In this document: positions 45,604-53,799 of the stretch, one piece after another
Layout: every line of letters begins with the position of its first letter
Position numbering within the stretch: position 1 is the first letter of the stretch
NCBI GenBank assembly: GCA_963934855.1
Contig: CAWWAC010000002.1
Coordinates: 124,001-188,000 of the forward strand
DNA from: MAG-120531 sp963934855
GTDB lineage: Bacteria; Bacteroidota; Bacteroidia; Flavobacteriales; Flavobacteriaceae
Length of the DNA: 64,000 nucleotides
Direction of reading: 5' to 3'
Notes under the pieces: model-generated
Database searches by the model: none
Seen by the model: only the letters and a program-made list of their open reading frames with translations
What the model was told of the DNA's origin: nothing
Made by a program: the position numbers and the translations under genes

Positions 45604-45954
45604 TTATACCAATTGAAGATATGCCCAATACATTAGAAAAAATTGAACGGGAATTCTCAATATCAATATCCATTTAGGTATTCCAGCATTTAATTTTTTA
45701 GAACTAAGCATGTCAACATGAACCAGTAAAAAAACACTTAGCATGGCTATAATCCCATAAATGGATAAATTTCTAGTGGCTACCCAAAATAATCCCACTC
45801 CAAAAAGCACCTCTACTAAGCCACTCCAAAAAACCATAGCTTTCGGATTTGGTATATACTTTGGCATAATACGCAGGTATACCCTTGGCTTTACAAAATG
45901 CATAATTCCTCCAAAAATATAAAGGCTAGCCATAAAGATTATGTTTTGTTCCAT
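45604..45954 (-). CDS. DoxX-like small membrane protein
   Basis: 116 residues, four membrane helices: IFMASLYIFGGIMHFV, a second VFWSGLVEVLFGVGLFWV, a third YGIIAMLSVFLLVHVDML and a fourth WILILRIPVQFFLMYWA. GIMHFVKP...IMPKYIPNP is characteristic of the DoxX/DUF4260-like group. Role unknown. First gene of a pair with the TIGR03643 gene. Confidence 0.8.
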   Translation of the reverse strand: MEQNIIFMASLYIFGGIMHFVKPRVYLRIMPKYIPNPKAMVFWSGLVEVLFGVGLFWVATRNLSIYGIIAMLSVFLLVHVDMLSSKKLNAGIPKWILILRIPVQFFLMYWAYLQLV

Positions 45955-46089
45955 TTTATAAAGATAAAAAAACTAGATCCTATTATTGCAGCACCCACAA
46001 AAATTACATTAAAGTATATGTTTGGTTCTGAATAAGCAGTGATGGCTAATGATAAATAGCATTTAGATGCTGGTCATATTTTGAAAAAT

Positions 46090-46136
46090 ATTTAAATAGA
46101 ATCGGCCTCCAAATTGGAGGCCGATTCTATTTAAAT
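46090..46136 (-). terminator. Perfect 47-bp palindrome downstream of htpG
   Basis: Arms of 23 bp (46090-46112 and 46114-46136) are perfectly complementary around a single central base at 46113, with a GC-rich core GAATCGGCCTCC. It lies 20 bp after the htpG stop and is followed on the minus strand by ATATTTTTC, so it is the likely htpG terminator, but stem length and perfection are unusual. Confidence 0.75.
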
Positions 46137-46155
46137 CAATAAAAAGGGAATGAGT

Positions 46156-48045
46156 TTATTTAATCATTTCATAACTTCTAGAGATAAAATCACTCAGTGC
46201 TTCTCCCTTTAAAAGCCCTTTAGAAAGTTTTGCTAGGTCTATAGACTGACTAATAAGGCGTTCTTGCTTTTTCTGTGTTTTGGTATTTAATATTTCACCA
46301 ACCAAAGGATGGTTAATATTTACAATTAAATTGTGCATGTCTGGCATATTTCCCATTCCAAACATTCCACCACCACCACCGGATTGTTGCATTTCTTTCA
46401 TACGTCTCATGAATTCAGGTTCTGTAATAACAAAGGGTGCACTTTCGCTATTCATTGCTTCTAATTGGACTGTTAATCCAGAGGGACCCGTAATAGCTTC
46501 TATTTTAGTTTTTAAGGTTTCTTTTTCCTGGTCAGAAAGTTTTGAAATAGATATATCATCTTTTTGAATAAGTTTGTCTATTGGGTCTGCATCTACTCTT
46601 GCAAATGAGATTTTATCTTTAGAAGTTTCTAGTTTTTGCATTAGATGAGACACAATAGGAGAGTCTAACAAAATAACCTCATATCCTTTTGCTTTAGCGG
46701 TTGCTATATAGGAGTGTTGAGATTCTTTGTCTGAGGTATATAAAATGACCATTTTGTCATCCTTATCTGTTTGTTTAGGCTTTAATACAGCTTCTAACTC
46801 ATCAAAAGTGTAGTATTTGCCGTCTACTGTTGGATAAAGCGCAAATTTGTTTGCCTTTTCAAAGAATTTCTCTTCTGACAACATTCCGTATTCAATGACA
46901 ATTTTTATATCATTCCATTTTTGTTCAAATGCTTCTCTATCACTCTTAAACAAGCTGCTTAATTTGTCGCCTACTTTTTTTGTGATATAGCTAGAAATTT
47001 TCTTAACTGCACCATCTGCTTGTAAATAAGACCTAGAAACGTTTAAAGGAATGTCAGGAGAGTCTATAACTCCACGTAGCATAGTTAAAAACTCAGGAAC
47101 TATTCCCTCTACGTTGTCAGTTACAAACACCTGATTTTGGTAAAGTTGTATTCTGTCTTTTTGTGCGCTTATATCATTTGTGAGTTTTGGAAAGTATAAG
47201 ATTCCAGTCAGGTTAAAAGGATAGTCTACATTGAGGTGAATATTAAAAAGAGGCTCCTCAAATTGCATAGGGTACAACTCTCTGTAGAAGTCTTTGTAAT
47301 CCTTATCTTTGAGGTCTGCGGGAGCCTTTGTCCATGCTGGATTTGGATTGTTAATAATATTTGGAACTTCTCTAGTGGGGGCTAAATCTTCTTTTTTTGC
47401 ACCTTTTGGTTTTTCTAATGTTTCTGTTTTAGTACCAAAAATAATAGGAACAGGCATAAACTTATTGTATTTACTCAACAAGCCGCTAATCTTTGTTTCT
47501 TTTAAAAAGTCTTCTGAATCTTCAGCAATGTGAAGAATGATTTCAGTACCCCTATCTTTTTTATCTGCTGCTTCTAATGTAAAGTTTGGCGATCCGTCAC
47601 AAGTCCAGTGAGCAGCGGGTGCATCTTTAAAGCTTTTAGTTATAATTTCTACTTTGTGTGCCACCATGAATGCAGAGTAGAAGCCCAGACCAAAGTGGCC
47701 TATAATTCCAGAATCTTTTCCAGCCTCTTTGTATTTGTCTAAAAATTCTTCTGCTCCTGAAAAGGCTATTTGATTGATGTATTTTTCTACTTCTTCAGAG
47801 GTCATACCCAAACCTTGGTCTATAATGTGTAGTTTTTTTCCTTTCTTATCTATTTTAATTTCAATAGTAGGATCTCCGTACTCTACCTCAGCTTCGCCAA
47901 TGGAAGTAAGGTGTTTGAGTTTAAGAGTAGCGTCTGTTGCGTTAGAAACCAACTCTCTTAAAAAAATTTCATGATCACTGTATAAAAACTTTTTTATCAG
48001 TGGAAATATATTTTCTACTGATACATTTATCTTTCCTTGGGACAT
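46156..48045 (-). CDS. htpG: Molecular chaperone HtpG (Hsp90)
   Basis: 629 residues. N-terminal GHKL ATPase: LFLRELVSNATDATLKLK (Asn and Asp for Mg-ATP), IIDQGLGMTSEEVEKYI, GHFGLGFYSAFMVAH and GTEIILH; middle domain with SRSYLQADGAVKKI; C-terminal dimerisation part. A glycine-rich stretch near the end (QSGGGGGMFGMGNMPD) is a lineage-specific insert. Dimeric cytosolic chaperone. Upstream (48108-48121 on plus) the octamer pair CTGACAAA/CTGACACC repeats with an 8-bp period, possibly a stress-control site. Confidence 0.97.
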   Translation of the reverse strand: MSQGKINVSVENIFPLIKKFLYSDHEIFLRELVSNATDATLKLKHLTSIGEAEVEYGDPTIEIKIDKKGKKLHIIDQGLGMTSEEVEKYINQIAFSGAEEFLDKYKEAGKDSGIIGHFGLGFYSAFMVAHKVEIITKSFKDAPAAHWTCDGSPNFTLEAADKKDRGTEIILHIAEDSEDFLKETKISGLLSKYNKFMPVPIIFGTKTETLEKPKGAKKEDLAPTREVPNIINNPNPAWTKAPADLKDKDYKDFYRELYPMQFEEPLFNIHLNVDYPFNLTGILYFPKLTNDISAQKDRIQLYQNQVFVTDNVEGIVPEFLTMLRGVIDSPDIPLNVSRSYLQADGAVKKISSYITKKVGDKLSSLFKSDREAFEQKWNDIKIVIEYGMLSEEKFFEKANKFALYPTVDGKYYTFDELEAVLKPKQTDKDDKMVILYTSDKESQHSYIATAKAKGYEVILLDSPIVSHLMQKLETSKDKISFARVDADPIDKLIQKDDISISKLSDQEKETLKTKIEAITGPSGLTVQLEAMNSESAPFVITEPEFMRRMKEMQQSGGGGGMFGMGNMPDMHNLIVNINHPLVGEILNTKTQKKQERLISQSIDLAKLSKGLLKGEALSDFISRSYEMIK

Positions 48046-48204
48046 AATTATAAAAATTTATATATTTTAAACAATACAATACAAATAGAGTACCAAGCAA
48101 AAAGAATCTGACAAACTGACACCGCTTGCGTCATTTTTTCAGTATTAAATGTTATTAATAAGTTAATATTGTTTAGTTTTTAATATTTTTAATTAAACAG
48201 TTTG

Positions 48205-48212
48205 TATATTTG
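48205..48212 (+). promoter_or_regulatory. -7 element of a short transcription unit
   Basis: TATATTTG at 48205-48212 matches TANNTTTG exactly. No TTG at the ideal -33 distance. Downstream lie the 18-codon frame and terminator, about 110 nt in all. Confidence 0.5.
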
Positions 48213-48238
48213 ATTAGGAGATTGGGGAAGACTTTGCT

Positions 48239-48295
48239 ATGAAAAAGACAAATCAATATTCGCAACTCCTTTTGTTTATTTATTGGTTAGGCTAG
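48239..48295 (+). CDS. 18-codon small ORF followed at once by a terminator
   Basis: ATG 48239 encodes MKKTNQYSQLLLFIYWLG ending in TAG 48293-48295, which overlaps the first bases of the terminator stem. The end is hydrophobic (LLLFIYW). With the upstream -7 box and the hairpin this forms a self-contained unit in the 338-bp htpG-tetR gap. It could be a small membrane peptide, a leader peptide that couples translation to termination, or a chance frame in a small RNA. Not recognised. Confidence 0.4.
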   Translation: MKKTNQYSQLLLFIYWLG

Positions 48296-48328
48296 AAACG
48301 CACTTTTTTAAAGTGCGTTTCTTATTTT
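48294..48328 (+). terminator. Strong terminator in the htpG-tetR gap
   Basis: Perfect 13-bp stem: AGAAACGCACTTT, loop TTT, AAAGTGCGTTTCT, then TATTTT. No annotated gene ends upstream except the 18-codon frame, which implies a short transcript. Confidence 0.88.
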
Positions 48329-48358
48329 AAATAAACTCATTATCTGTTTATTATTTAG

Positions 48359-48376
48359 TAAATTTGTTTAAACAAA
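48359..48376 (+). promoter_or_regulatory. tetR promoter overlapped by a 14-bp palindrome
   Basis: -7 element TAAATTTG (48359-48366) is overlapped by the perfect palindrome TTTGTTTAAACAAA (48363-48376), 7 bp before the tetR ATG and over the expected start site. Typical place for a TetR autorepressor operator. Confidence 0.6.
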
Positions 48377-48383
48377 ATATGTT

Positions 48384-49055
48384 ATGGCAACTAAAAAAGA
48401 AACTCCTGTAAAAATAATGGTTTTAGACAGACCTAGTCTGGTGTCTGCTTATATGGACTATGTGCTGGAACACGAAAAAAAACCCCCTTCCATATATAGC
48501 TTTTGTAAGCATAAAAATTTTAAAGAAAGTGATTTTTATAACTTCTTTGGAAATATAGAAGCCCTTGAAAAGGGTATTTGGGAAGACTTTTTTAAACACA
48601 CCATGAGTGCTTTAAAAAAGAATGAAGATTTTAATACGGCTAATAGTAGAGAGAAAATGCTAGGGTTTTTCTTTAGTTTCTTTGAGTTACTTACCCTAAA
48701 TAGGTCTTATGTGGTCTATGTGTTAAAAGCACATCAGAGTACTATGAATAATTTAGAACCTCTTAAAGGGTTGAGAAAACATTTTAAATCTTTTACAACA
48801 GACCTTATAGATCTTGATAATTCTTCAAAAGCTTCTAAACTAACCCAGTTTCCCGCCTCTGTTTTTTCTGAAGCTGCTTGGATTCAATTATTATTCACAA
48901 TTAAATTTTGGATGGAAGACGGTTCTGCCAACTTTGAAAAAACAGATGTGTTAATAGAGAAATCTATCAATACTGTTTTTGAGGTTTTTGACAATACACC
49001 CCTAGAGCAAGTTTTTGATTTAGGTAAATTTTTATTTAAAGAACGTATGGCTTAG
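48384..49055 (+). CDS. TetR-family regulator
   Basis: 223 residues. N-terminal helix-turn-helix (SLVSAYMDYVLEHEKKPPSIYSFCKHKNFKESDFYNFFGNIEALEKGIWEDFF, about 18-72) with an atypical recognition helix, and an all-helical C-terminal ligand domain. It starts the operon and is followed after 8 bp by the ABC1 kinase gene, a pairing I recognise from flavobacteria. Probably represses its own operon through the palindrome at 48363-48376. Ligand unknown. Confidence 0.8.
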   Translation: MATKKETPVKIMVLDRPSLVSAYMDYVLEHEKKPPSIYSFCKHKNFKESDFYNFFGNIEALEKGIWEDFFKHTMSALKKNEDFNTANSREKMLGFFFSFFELLTLNRSYVVYVLKAHQSTMNNLEPLKGLRKHFKSFTTDLIDLDNSSKASKLTQFPASVFSEAAWIQLLFTIKFWMEDGSANFEKTDVLIEKSINTVFEVFDNTPLEQVFDLGKFLFKERMA

Positions 49056-49063
49056 GCCAATTC

Positions 49064-50389
49064 ATGAAGACATTAGACCATATACCTACAGGAAAAATTG
49101 AACGTGCCAGTACCTTAGTAAAAACCGGATTTAAGATTGGTGGTAACTACGCTAAGTACTATACTAAAAAAATAATAACACCAAGTTTAGATAGGGAGCA
49201 GCTCAATCAGGAAAATGCTACTGATATATATGACGGACTAAAAGACCTTAAAGGAGGTGCACTAAAGGTGGCGCAAATGCTCAGTATGGAAAAAAATCTA
49301 CTGCCAAGAGCTTATGTAGAGCAATTTTCTCTAGCACAATTTTCAGTACCTCCTCTTTCTGCTCCATTGGTAAGAAAAATTTTCAAGACCTACCAAGGTG
49401 CTTATCCTGAACAGGTCTTTGATACCTTTTCCAAAGACTCTGTAAATGCAGCATCTATCGGTCAGGTTCACAAGGCCACAAAAGACGGTAAATTACTAGC
49501 AGTTAAAATTCAATATCCTGGAATTGCAGATAGTGTTAAGTCAGATTTAGCACTAGTGAGACCTGTAGCTTTAAGAATGTTTAATTTACAAGGAAAAGAC
49601 TCTGGTAAATATTTTAAGGAAGTAGAAGATAAATTATTAGAAGAAACCAACTACATTTTAGAGGTAGAACAAAGTCAGGAGATTTCTAGAGCGTGTGCTC
49701 ATATTCCTTCTCTTATTTTCCCTACCTATTACCCAGAAATGTCCAATCAGAGAATTATCACTATGGACTGGATGGAAGGAAAGCACCTAAGTGAATATGC
49801 CAAAGCTGGTTTTTCAGAGGTGCATGGCCACATATTAGGTCAGGCATTATGGGACTTTTATATGTATCAAATTCACAGTTTAAGAAAGGTTCATGCAGAT
49901 CCGCATCCTGGAAACTTCTTAATCCAAGCACCAAAAGATTCAGAAGACAGCCCAAAACTAATTGCAATAGATTTTGGCTGTATAAAAATCATACCCGATT
50001 CTTTTTATGTGCCATATTTTGAATTAGCTAATGAGAATTGTTTAAATGATGATGCGTTATTTATGTTGAAACTTCATGACCTAGAAATTTTAACGCAAAA
50101 TGATACCCCACAAGAAGTTACATATTTTAAAGAGTTATTTCATGAAATGTTAAGCTTATTTACATCCCCCTTTAATAAGGATGTTTTTGATTTTGGAGAC
50201 CCTATTTTTTGGGGTAATATAGCTTCATTGAGTGAGCGATATGCCAACGATCCAAAGATTAAGAAAATGAACGGGAATAGAGGATCAAAACATTTTCTAT
50301 ATATTAACCGAACTTTTTTTGGTTTGTTTAATTTATTGTTTGACTTAAAAGCAAAAGTAAATGTAAATGCTTATAAAGCTCTTTTATAG
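49064..50389 (+). CDS. ABC1/UbiB-family atypical kinase
   Basis: 441 residues. ABC1 marks: KVAQMLSMEK (68-77), a variant of the KxGQ signature with Ala for Gly; NAASIGQVHKA; catalytic Lys in LLAVKIQYPG; EVEQSQEISRA region; HADPHPGNFLI catalytic loop and DFGCIK metal motif. UbiB/ADCK proteins support ubiquinone or other isoprenoid-lipid metabolism. The organism probably uses menaquinone, so the substrate is open. Second gene of the tetR unit. Confidence 0.88.
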   Translation: MKTLDHIPTGKIERASTLVKTGFKIGGNYAKYYTKKIITPSLDREQLNQENATDIYDGLKDLKGGALKVAQMLSMEKNLLPRAYVEQFSLAQFSVPPLSAPLVRKIFKTYQGAYPEQVFDTFSKDSVNAASIGQVHKATKDGKLLAVKIQYPGIADSVKSDLALVRPVALRMFNLQGKDSGKYFKEVEDKLLEETNYILEVEQSQEISRACAHIPSLIFPTYYPEMSNQRIITMDWMEGKHLSEYAKAGFSEVHGHILGQALWDFYMYQIHSLRKVHADPHPGNFLIQAPKDSEDSPKLIAIDFGCIKIIPDSFYVPYFELANENCLNDDALFMLKLHDLEILTQNDTPQEVTYFKELFHEMLSLFTSPFNKDVFDFGDPIFWGNIASLSERYANDPKIKKMNGNRGSKHFLYINRTFFGLFNLLFDLKAKVNVNAYKALL

Positions 50390-50438
50390 GTATTAGAGAT
50401 TTCTTATTATCTTGCATCACTAAGTAAAAACTGAGATT

Positions 50439-51449
50439 ATGTATCACTCCAAAATTATTGGTTTAGGCCATTACGTTCCAGAAAATATAGTGACTAATGA
50501 TGATTTGTCTAAAATCATTGAAACTAGTGACTCTTGGATTCAAGAGCGTACTGGTATTAAGGAAAGAAGGCATGTAATAAAAGCGTCTGGAGAAACCACT
50601 ACCACTATGGGAGTCAAAGCTGCTAAAATAGCTATTGAAAGAGCAGGCATAGACAAACAACAAATAGATTTTATTGTTTTTGCTACCTTAAGCCCAGATT
50701 ATTATTTTCCAGGTCCTGGGGTTTTGGTACAAAGAGATTTGGGGATAGATACTGTGGGTGCATTAGATGTGAGAAATCAATGTTCAGGATTTGTGTATGC
50801 TCTCTCAGTTGCAGACCAGTACATAAAATCTGGCATGTATAAAAATGTACTAGTAATTGGGTCTGAATTACAATCTCATGGACTAGACATGACTACCAGA
50901 GGTAGAAATATCTCAGTGATATTTGGCGATGGAGCTGGAGCAGCTATTTTATCTAGAGAAGAAGACCTCACTAAAGGAATTTTATCTACACATCTACATT
51001 CAGAAGGGGAGCACGCAGAAGCTTTGTCTTTACTGGCTCCTGGTATGGGGACTAGGTGGGTTACAGACATTGTAGAGGAAAATGACCCTCAAGACTTATC
51101 TTATTATCCCTATATGGATGGCCAATTTGTGTTTAAAAATGCTGTGGTTAGGTTTTCTGAAGTCATTAACGAAGGACTTAATGCCAATAATTTAACAAAA
51201 GAAGATATTTCATTATTAGTACCACACCAGGCTAATTTGAGGATAGCTCAGTTTATTCAAAAGAAATTTGGACTTCAAGATCATCAAGTGTTTAACAATA
51301 TTATGAAATATGGTAATACCACTGCAGCTTCTATACCAATAGCCCTAACAGAAGCATGGGAGTTAGGAAAAGTTAAAGAAGGAGATTTAGTGGTATTAGC
51401 TGCTTTTGGGAGTGGTTTTACTTGGGGATCTGCTATTATTCGTTGGTAG
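50439..51449 (+). CDS. 3-oxoacyl-ACP synthase III (KAS III)
   Basis: 336 residues, thiolase fold. Catalytic Cys115 (DVRNQCSGFVYAL), His263 (LVPHQANLRI) and Asn293 (KYGNTTAASIP) are all present, so it is catalytically competent. KAS III enzymes begin fatty-acid or polyketide-like chains with acyl-CoA. It stands alone, without plsX or rpmF that usually flank the housekeeping fabH, so it may be a second, specialised paralogue; this cannot be settled from one window. Confidence 0.9.
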   Translation: MYHSKIIGLGHYVPENIVTNDDLSKIIETSDSWIQERTGIKERRHVIKASGETTTTMGVKAAKIAIERAGIDKQQIDFIVFATLSPDYYFPGPGVLVQRDLGIDTVGALDVRNQCSGFVYALSVADQYIKSGMYKNVLVIGSELQSHGLDMTTRGRNISVIFGDGAGAAILSREEDLTKGILSTHLHSEGEHAEALSLLAPGMGTRWVTDIVEENDPQDLSYYPYMDGQFVFKNAVVRFSEVINEGLNANNLTKEDISLLVPHQANLRIAQFIQKKFGLQDHQVFNNIMKYGNTTAASIPIALTEAWELGKVKEGDLVVLAAFGSGFTWGSAIIRW

Positions 51450-51470
51450 TATTTTTTAGTATTATAAATT

Positions 51471-51495
51471 AAAAAGGGCTTATGGCCCTTTTTTT
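51471..51495 (+). terminator. Bidirectional terminator
   Basis: AAAAAGGGC, five-base loop, GCCCTTTTT: 9-bp stem plus T-run. Serves the KAS III gene and the convergent symporter gene, whose stop codon it touches. Confidence 0.88.
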
Positions 51496-52957
51496 ATGTT
51501 TTTCTCTCTCTGATTAAATAAAGACCAATAAAAGTGAGAAGGCCGTTAAGAGGAAGAAGTTCGTAGCCAATTTCATAACCTCCTAACCATTCTTTTGGCA
51601 GCTGAGCTATGCCAATAATCAAGGTTAGTGCGGCTCCAGCTACCATCCAAGAATATTGATCCTTTATAGTGTACTTGGTAAAAACCCCAAAAGAAAATAG
51701 ACCTAATAAGGGCCCGTAGGTATAAGTGGCTACAGTTAGAAGGCCATCTATGATGTTTCTATCTAAAATATATTTAAAAATAATAATCACTACTACTAAA
51801 AGCAGACTCATACCAATATGAACTTTTTTTCTAATAGATTTTTGGAGTCTCTCTTCTCTCTTTTCAATTTCTAAGAAGTCTACACAAAACGAAGTGGTAA
51901 GCGCGGTAAGTGCAGAATCTGCACTGCTATAGGCCGCTGCTATTAGCCCTAGCATAAAACTAATGCCTACCCATATGGGGAGGCCACTGTTTAGTGCTAT
52001 TTCAGGAAAAAGTAAGTCTGTTTTTGGACTTCCATCCATAAGGGGGAGCGCTATTTGAAATTTTTCTGCGTATACAAATAATAAGGCTCCAAGTACTAAA
52101 AATAGAAAATTCACTACTACTAAAACTACACTAAAACTAATCATGTTTTTTTGAGCAGCACCTATGTCTTTGCAGCTTAAGTTTTTTTGCATCATATCTT
52201 GGTCTAATCCTGTCATGCAAACTGCAATAAAAAGACCCCCAAAGAAAGATTTAATAAAATGATTTTTTGCAAAAAAGGAATCAGTTACCCAGACGTCACT
52301 GTATGGTGTTAGTGCATCACTATTTAAAAACTCCCACAGGCTCCAGCCTAATTTTTGATTTATAAAATAGATTGAAAAACCTACGGCTAAAAGCATAAAG
52401 AGTGTTTGCAAGGTATCTGTCCAAACTATAGTCTTTATACCCCCTTTAAAAGTATAAGCCCAGATGAGAAGTATGGAGAGCACTACAGTTAATTCAAAGG
52501 GAACACCCCAATTATCAAAAACAAACTGTTGGAGTACAATGGCAACTAAAAAGAGCCTAAAAGAAGCCCCTAATACCCTGGAGATAAAAAAGAAAAACGC
52601 TCCAGTTTTATAACTTATATTACCAAATCTCTGGAACAGGTATTGGTAGATAGAGGTGAGATTTAACTTGTAGTAAATAGGCATTAATACAAAGGCAATA
52701 ATCATGTAACCTACTAAATAGCCAAAAACTACTTGCATATAACTAAAGCCTGTGCCACCCACCCACCCTGGCACAGAAATAAAAGTAACACCAGATAGTG
52801 AGGCTCCTATCATTCCAAAGGCAACTACATACCAAGGTGAAGTACCCCCAGCTTTAAAAAAGTCATCATTAGAGTCATTTTTAGATGTCAGAAAAGAAAT
52901 TCCCATTAAAACAAGAAAGTAGCAACTAATCAAAATAGTAATAGATAGTGGGCTCAT
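51494..52957 (-). CDS. Sodium/solute symporter (SSS family)
   Basis: 487 residues with about 13 membrane helices. SSS signatures: GTSPWYVVAFGMIGASLSGVTFISVPGW near residues 40-67, ISRVLGASFRLFLVAIVLQQF, and the sodium-site region GLIAAAYSSADSALTALTTSFCVDFL (about 333-358). Family members carry sugars, amino acids, carboxylates or vitamins; no sequence mark here tells which. Monocistronic, divergent from recR. Confidence 0.9.
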   Translation of the reverse strand: MSPLSITILISCYFLVLMGISFLTSKNDSNDDFFKAGGTSPWYVVAFGMIGASLSGVTFISVPGWVGGTGFSYMQVVFGYLVGYMIIAFVLMPIYYKLNLTSIYQYLFQRFGNISYKTGAFFFFISRVLGASFRLFLVAIVLQQFVFDNWGVPFELTVVLSILLIWAYTFKGGIKTIVWTDTLQTLFMLLAVGFSIYFINQKLGWSLWEFLNSDALTPYSDVWVTDSFFAKNHFIKSFFGGLFIAVCMTGLDQDMMQKNLSCKDIGAAQKNMISFSVVLVVVNFLFLVLGALLFVYAEKFQIALPLMDGSPKTDLLFPEIALNSGLPIWVGISFMLGLIAAAYSSADSALTALTTSFCVDFLEIEKREERLQKSIRKKVHIGMSLLLVVVIIIFKYILDRNIIDGLLTVATYTYGPLLGLFSFGVFTKYTIKDQYSWMVAGAALTLIIGIAQLPKEWLGGYEIGYELLPLNGLLTFIGLYLIRERKT

Positions 52958-53097
52958 GATGCTTTGATTGTATGTTTACAAGTCACAAGGTACACTAGTT
53001 TGTTTTAATTTCACAAAGTCTTTTTTAGGAGTTTATGACTCCTTTATATATTTTTTTAAAGCTGGGGGATGTATGCAGAAATTTGTATTTTCGCAAT

Positions 53098-53715
53098 ATG
53101 GAATTTTCTTCTAAATTATTGGAAAATGCAGTCTATCAAATGTCACAGTTGCCTGGGATAGGAAAACGTACAGCACTTAGATTGGTATTACATTTACTAA
53201 GGCAGCCTGAGGGTCAAACTACAGATTTAGCAACAGCTTTGATTACTCTAAAAACAGAGATTAAATACTGTAATTCTTGTTATGGAATTTCAGACACAGA
53301 TTTTTGTCATATTTGTTCTAATCATAAAAGAGATCAAAGTTTGCTTTGTGTGGTAGAAGATATTAGAGATATTATGGCTATAGAAAACACCTCTCAATAT
53401 AAAGGACTCTATTTTGTTCTGGGAGGGAAAATTTCTCCTATGGAGGGAGTGGGTCCTGGAGATCTAAATATTAGCCCTCTGCTACATAAGTTAAAAGAGG
53501 GCCAGGTAGAAGAGGTTATTTTTGCCATGAGCGCTTCTATAGAGGGCGATACTACTAATTTTTATATATTTAAACAGATGGACGGTTTGTCTATCAAAAC
53601 CTCTACTATTGCTAGAGGTATTTCTGTTGGAGATGAATTAGAATACGCAGATGAGGTTACCTTGGGAAGAAGTATTCTTCAAAGAATTCCTTTTGAGAAC
53701 GCTTTGAAAGCATAG
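53098..53715 (+). CDS. recR: Recombination mediator RecR
   Basis: 205 residues from ATG 53098. N-terminal HhH (QMSQLPGIGKRTALRLVLHLL), zinc finger Cys58, Cys61, Cys70, Cys73 (YCNSCYG...FCHIC) and a Toprim domain starting VVEDIRDIMAIE. Works with RecO and RecF to load RecA on gapped DNA. The in-frame upstream extension to 53035 is rejected because it is hydrophobic and lacks similarity. Confidence 0.97.
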   Translation: MEFSSKLLENAVYQMSQLPGIGKRTALRLVLHLLRQPEGQTTDLATALITLKTEIKYCNSCYGISDTDFCHICSNHKRDQSLLCVVEDIRDIMAIENTSQYKGLYFVLGGKISPMEGVGPGDLNISPLLHKLKEGQVEEVIFAMSASIEGDTTNFYIFKQMDGLSIKTSTIARGISVGDELEYADEVTLGRSILQRIPFENALKA

Positions 53716-53799
53716 GTTTTTAAGAAAAAATCATTAAACAATAGTTTTTTGCTCTATTTTTGCAAAATAATAAGGAATTAACGCTACGTAATTATATAT

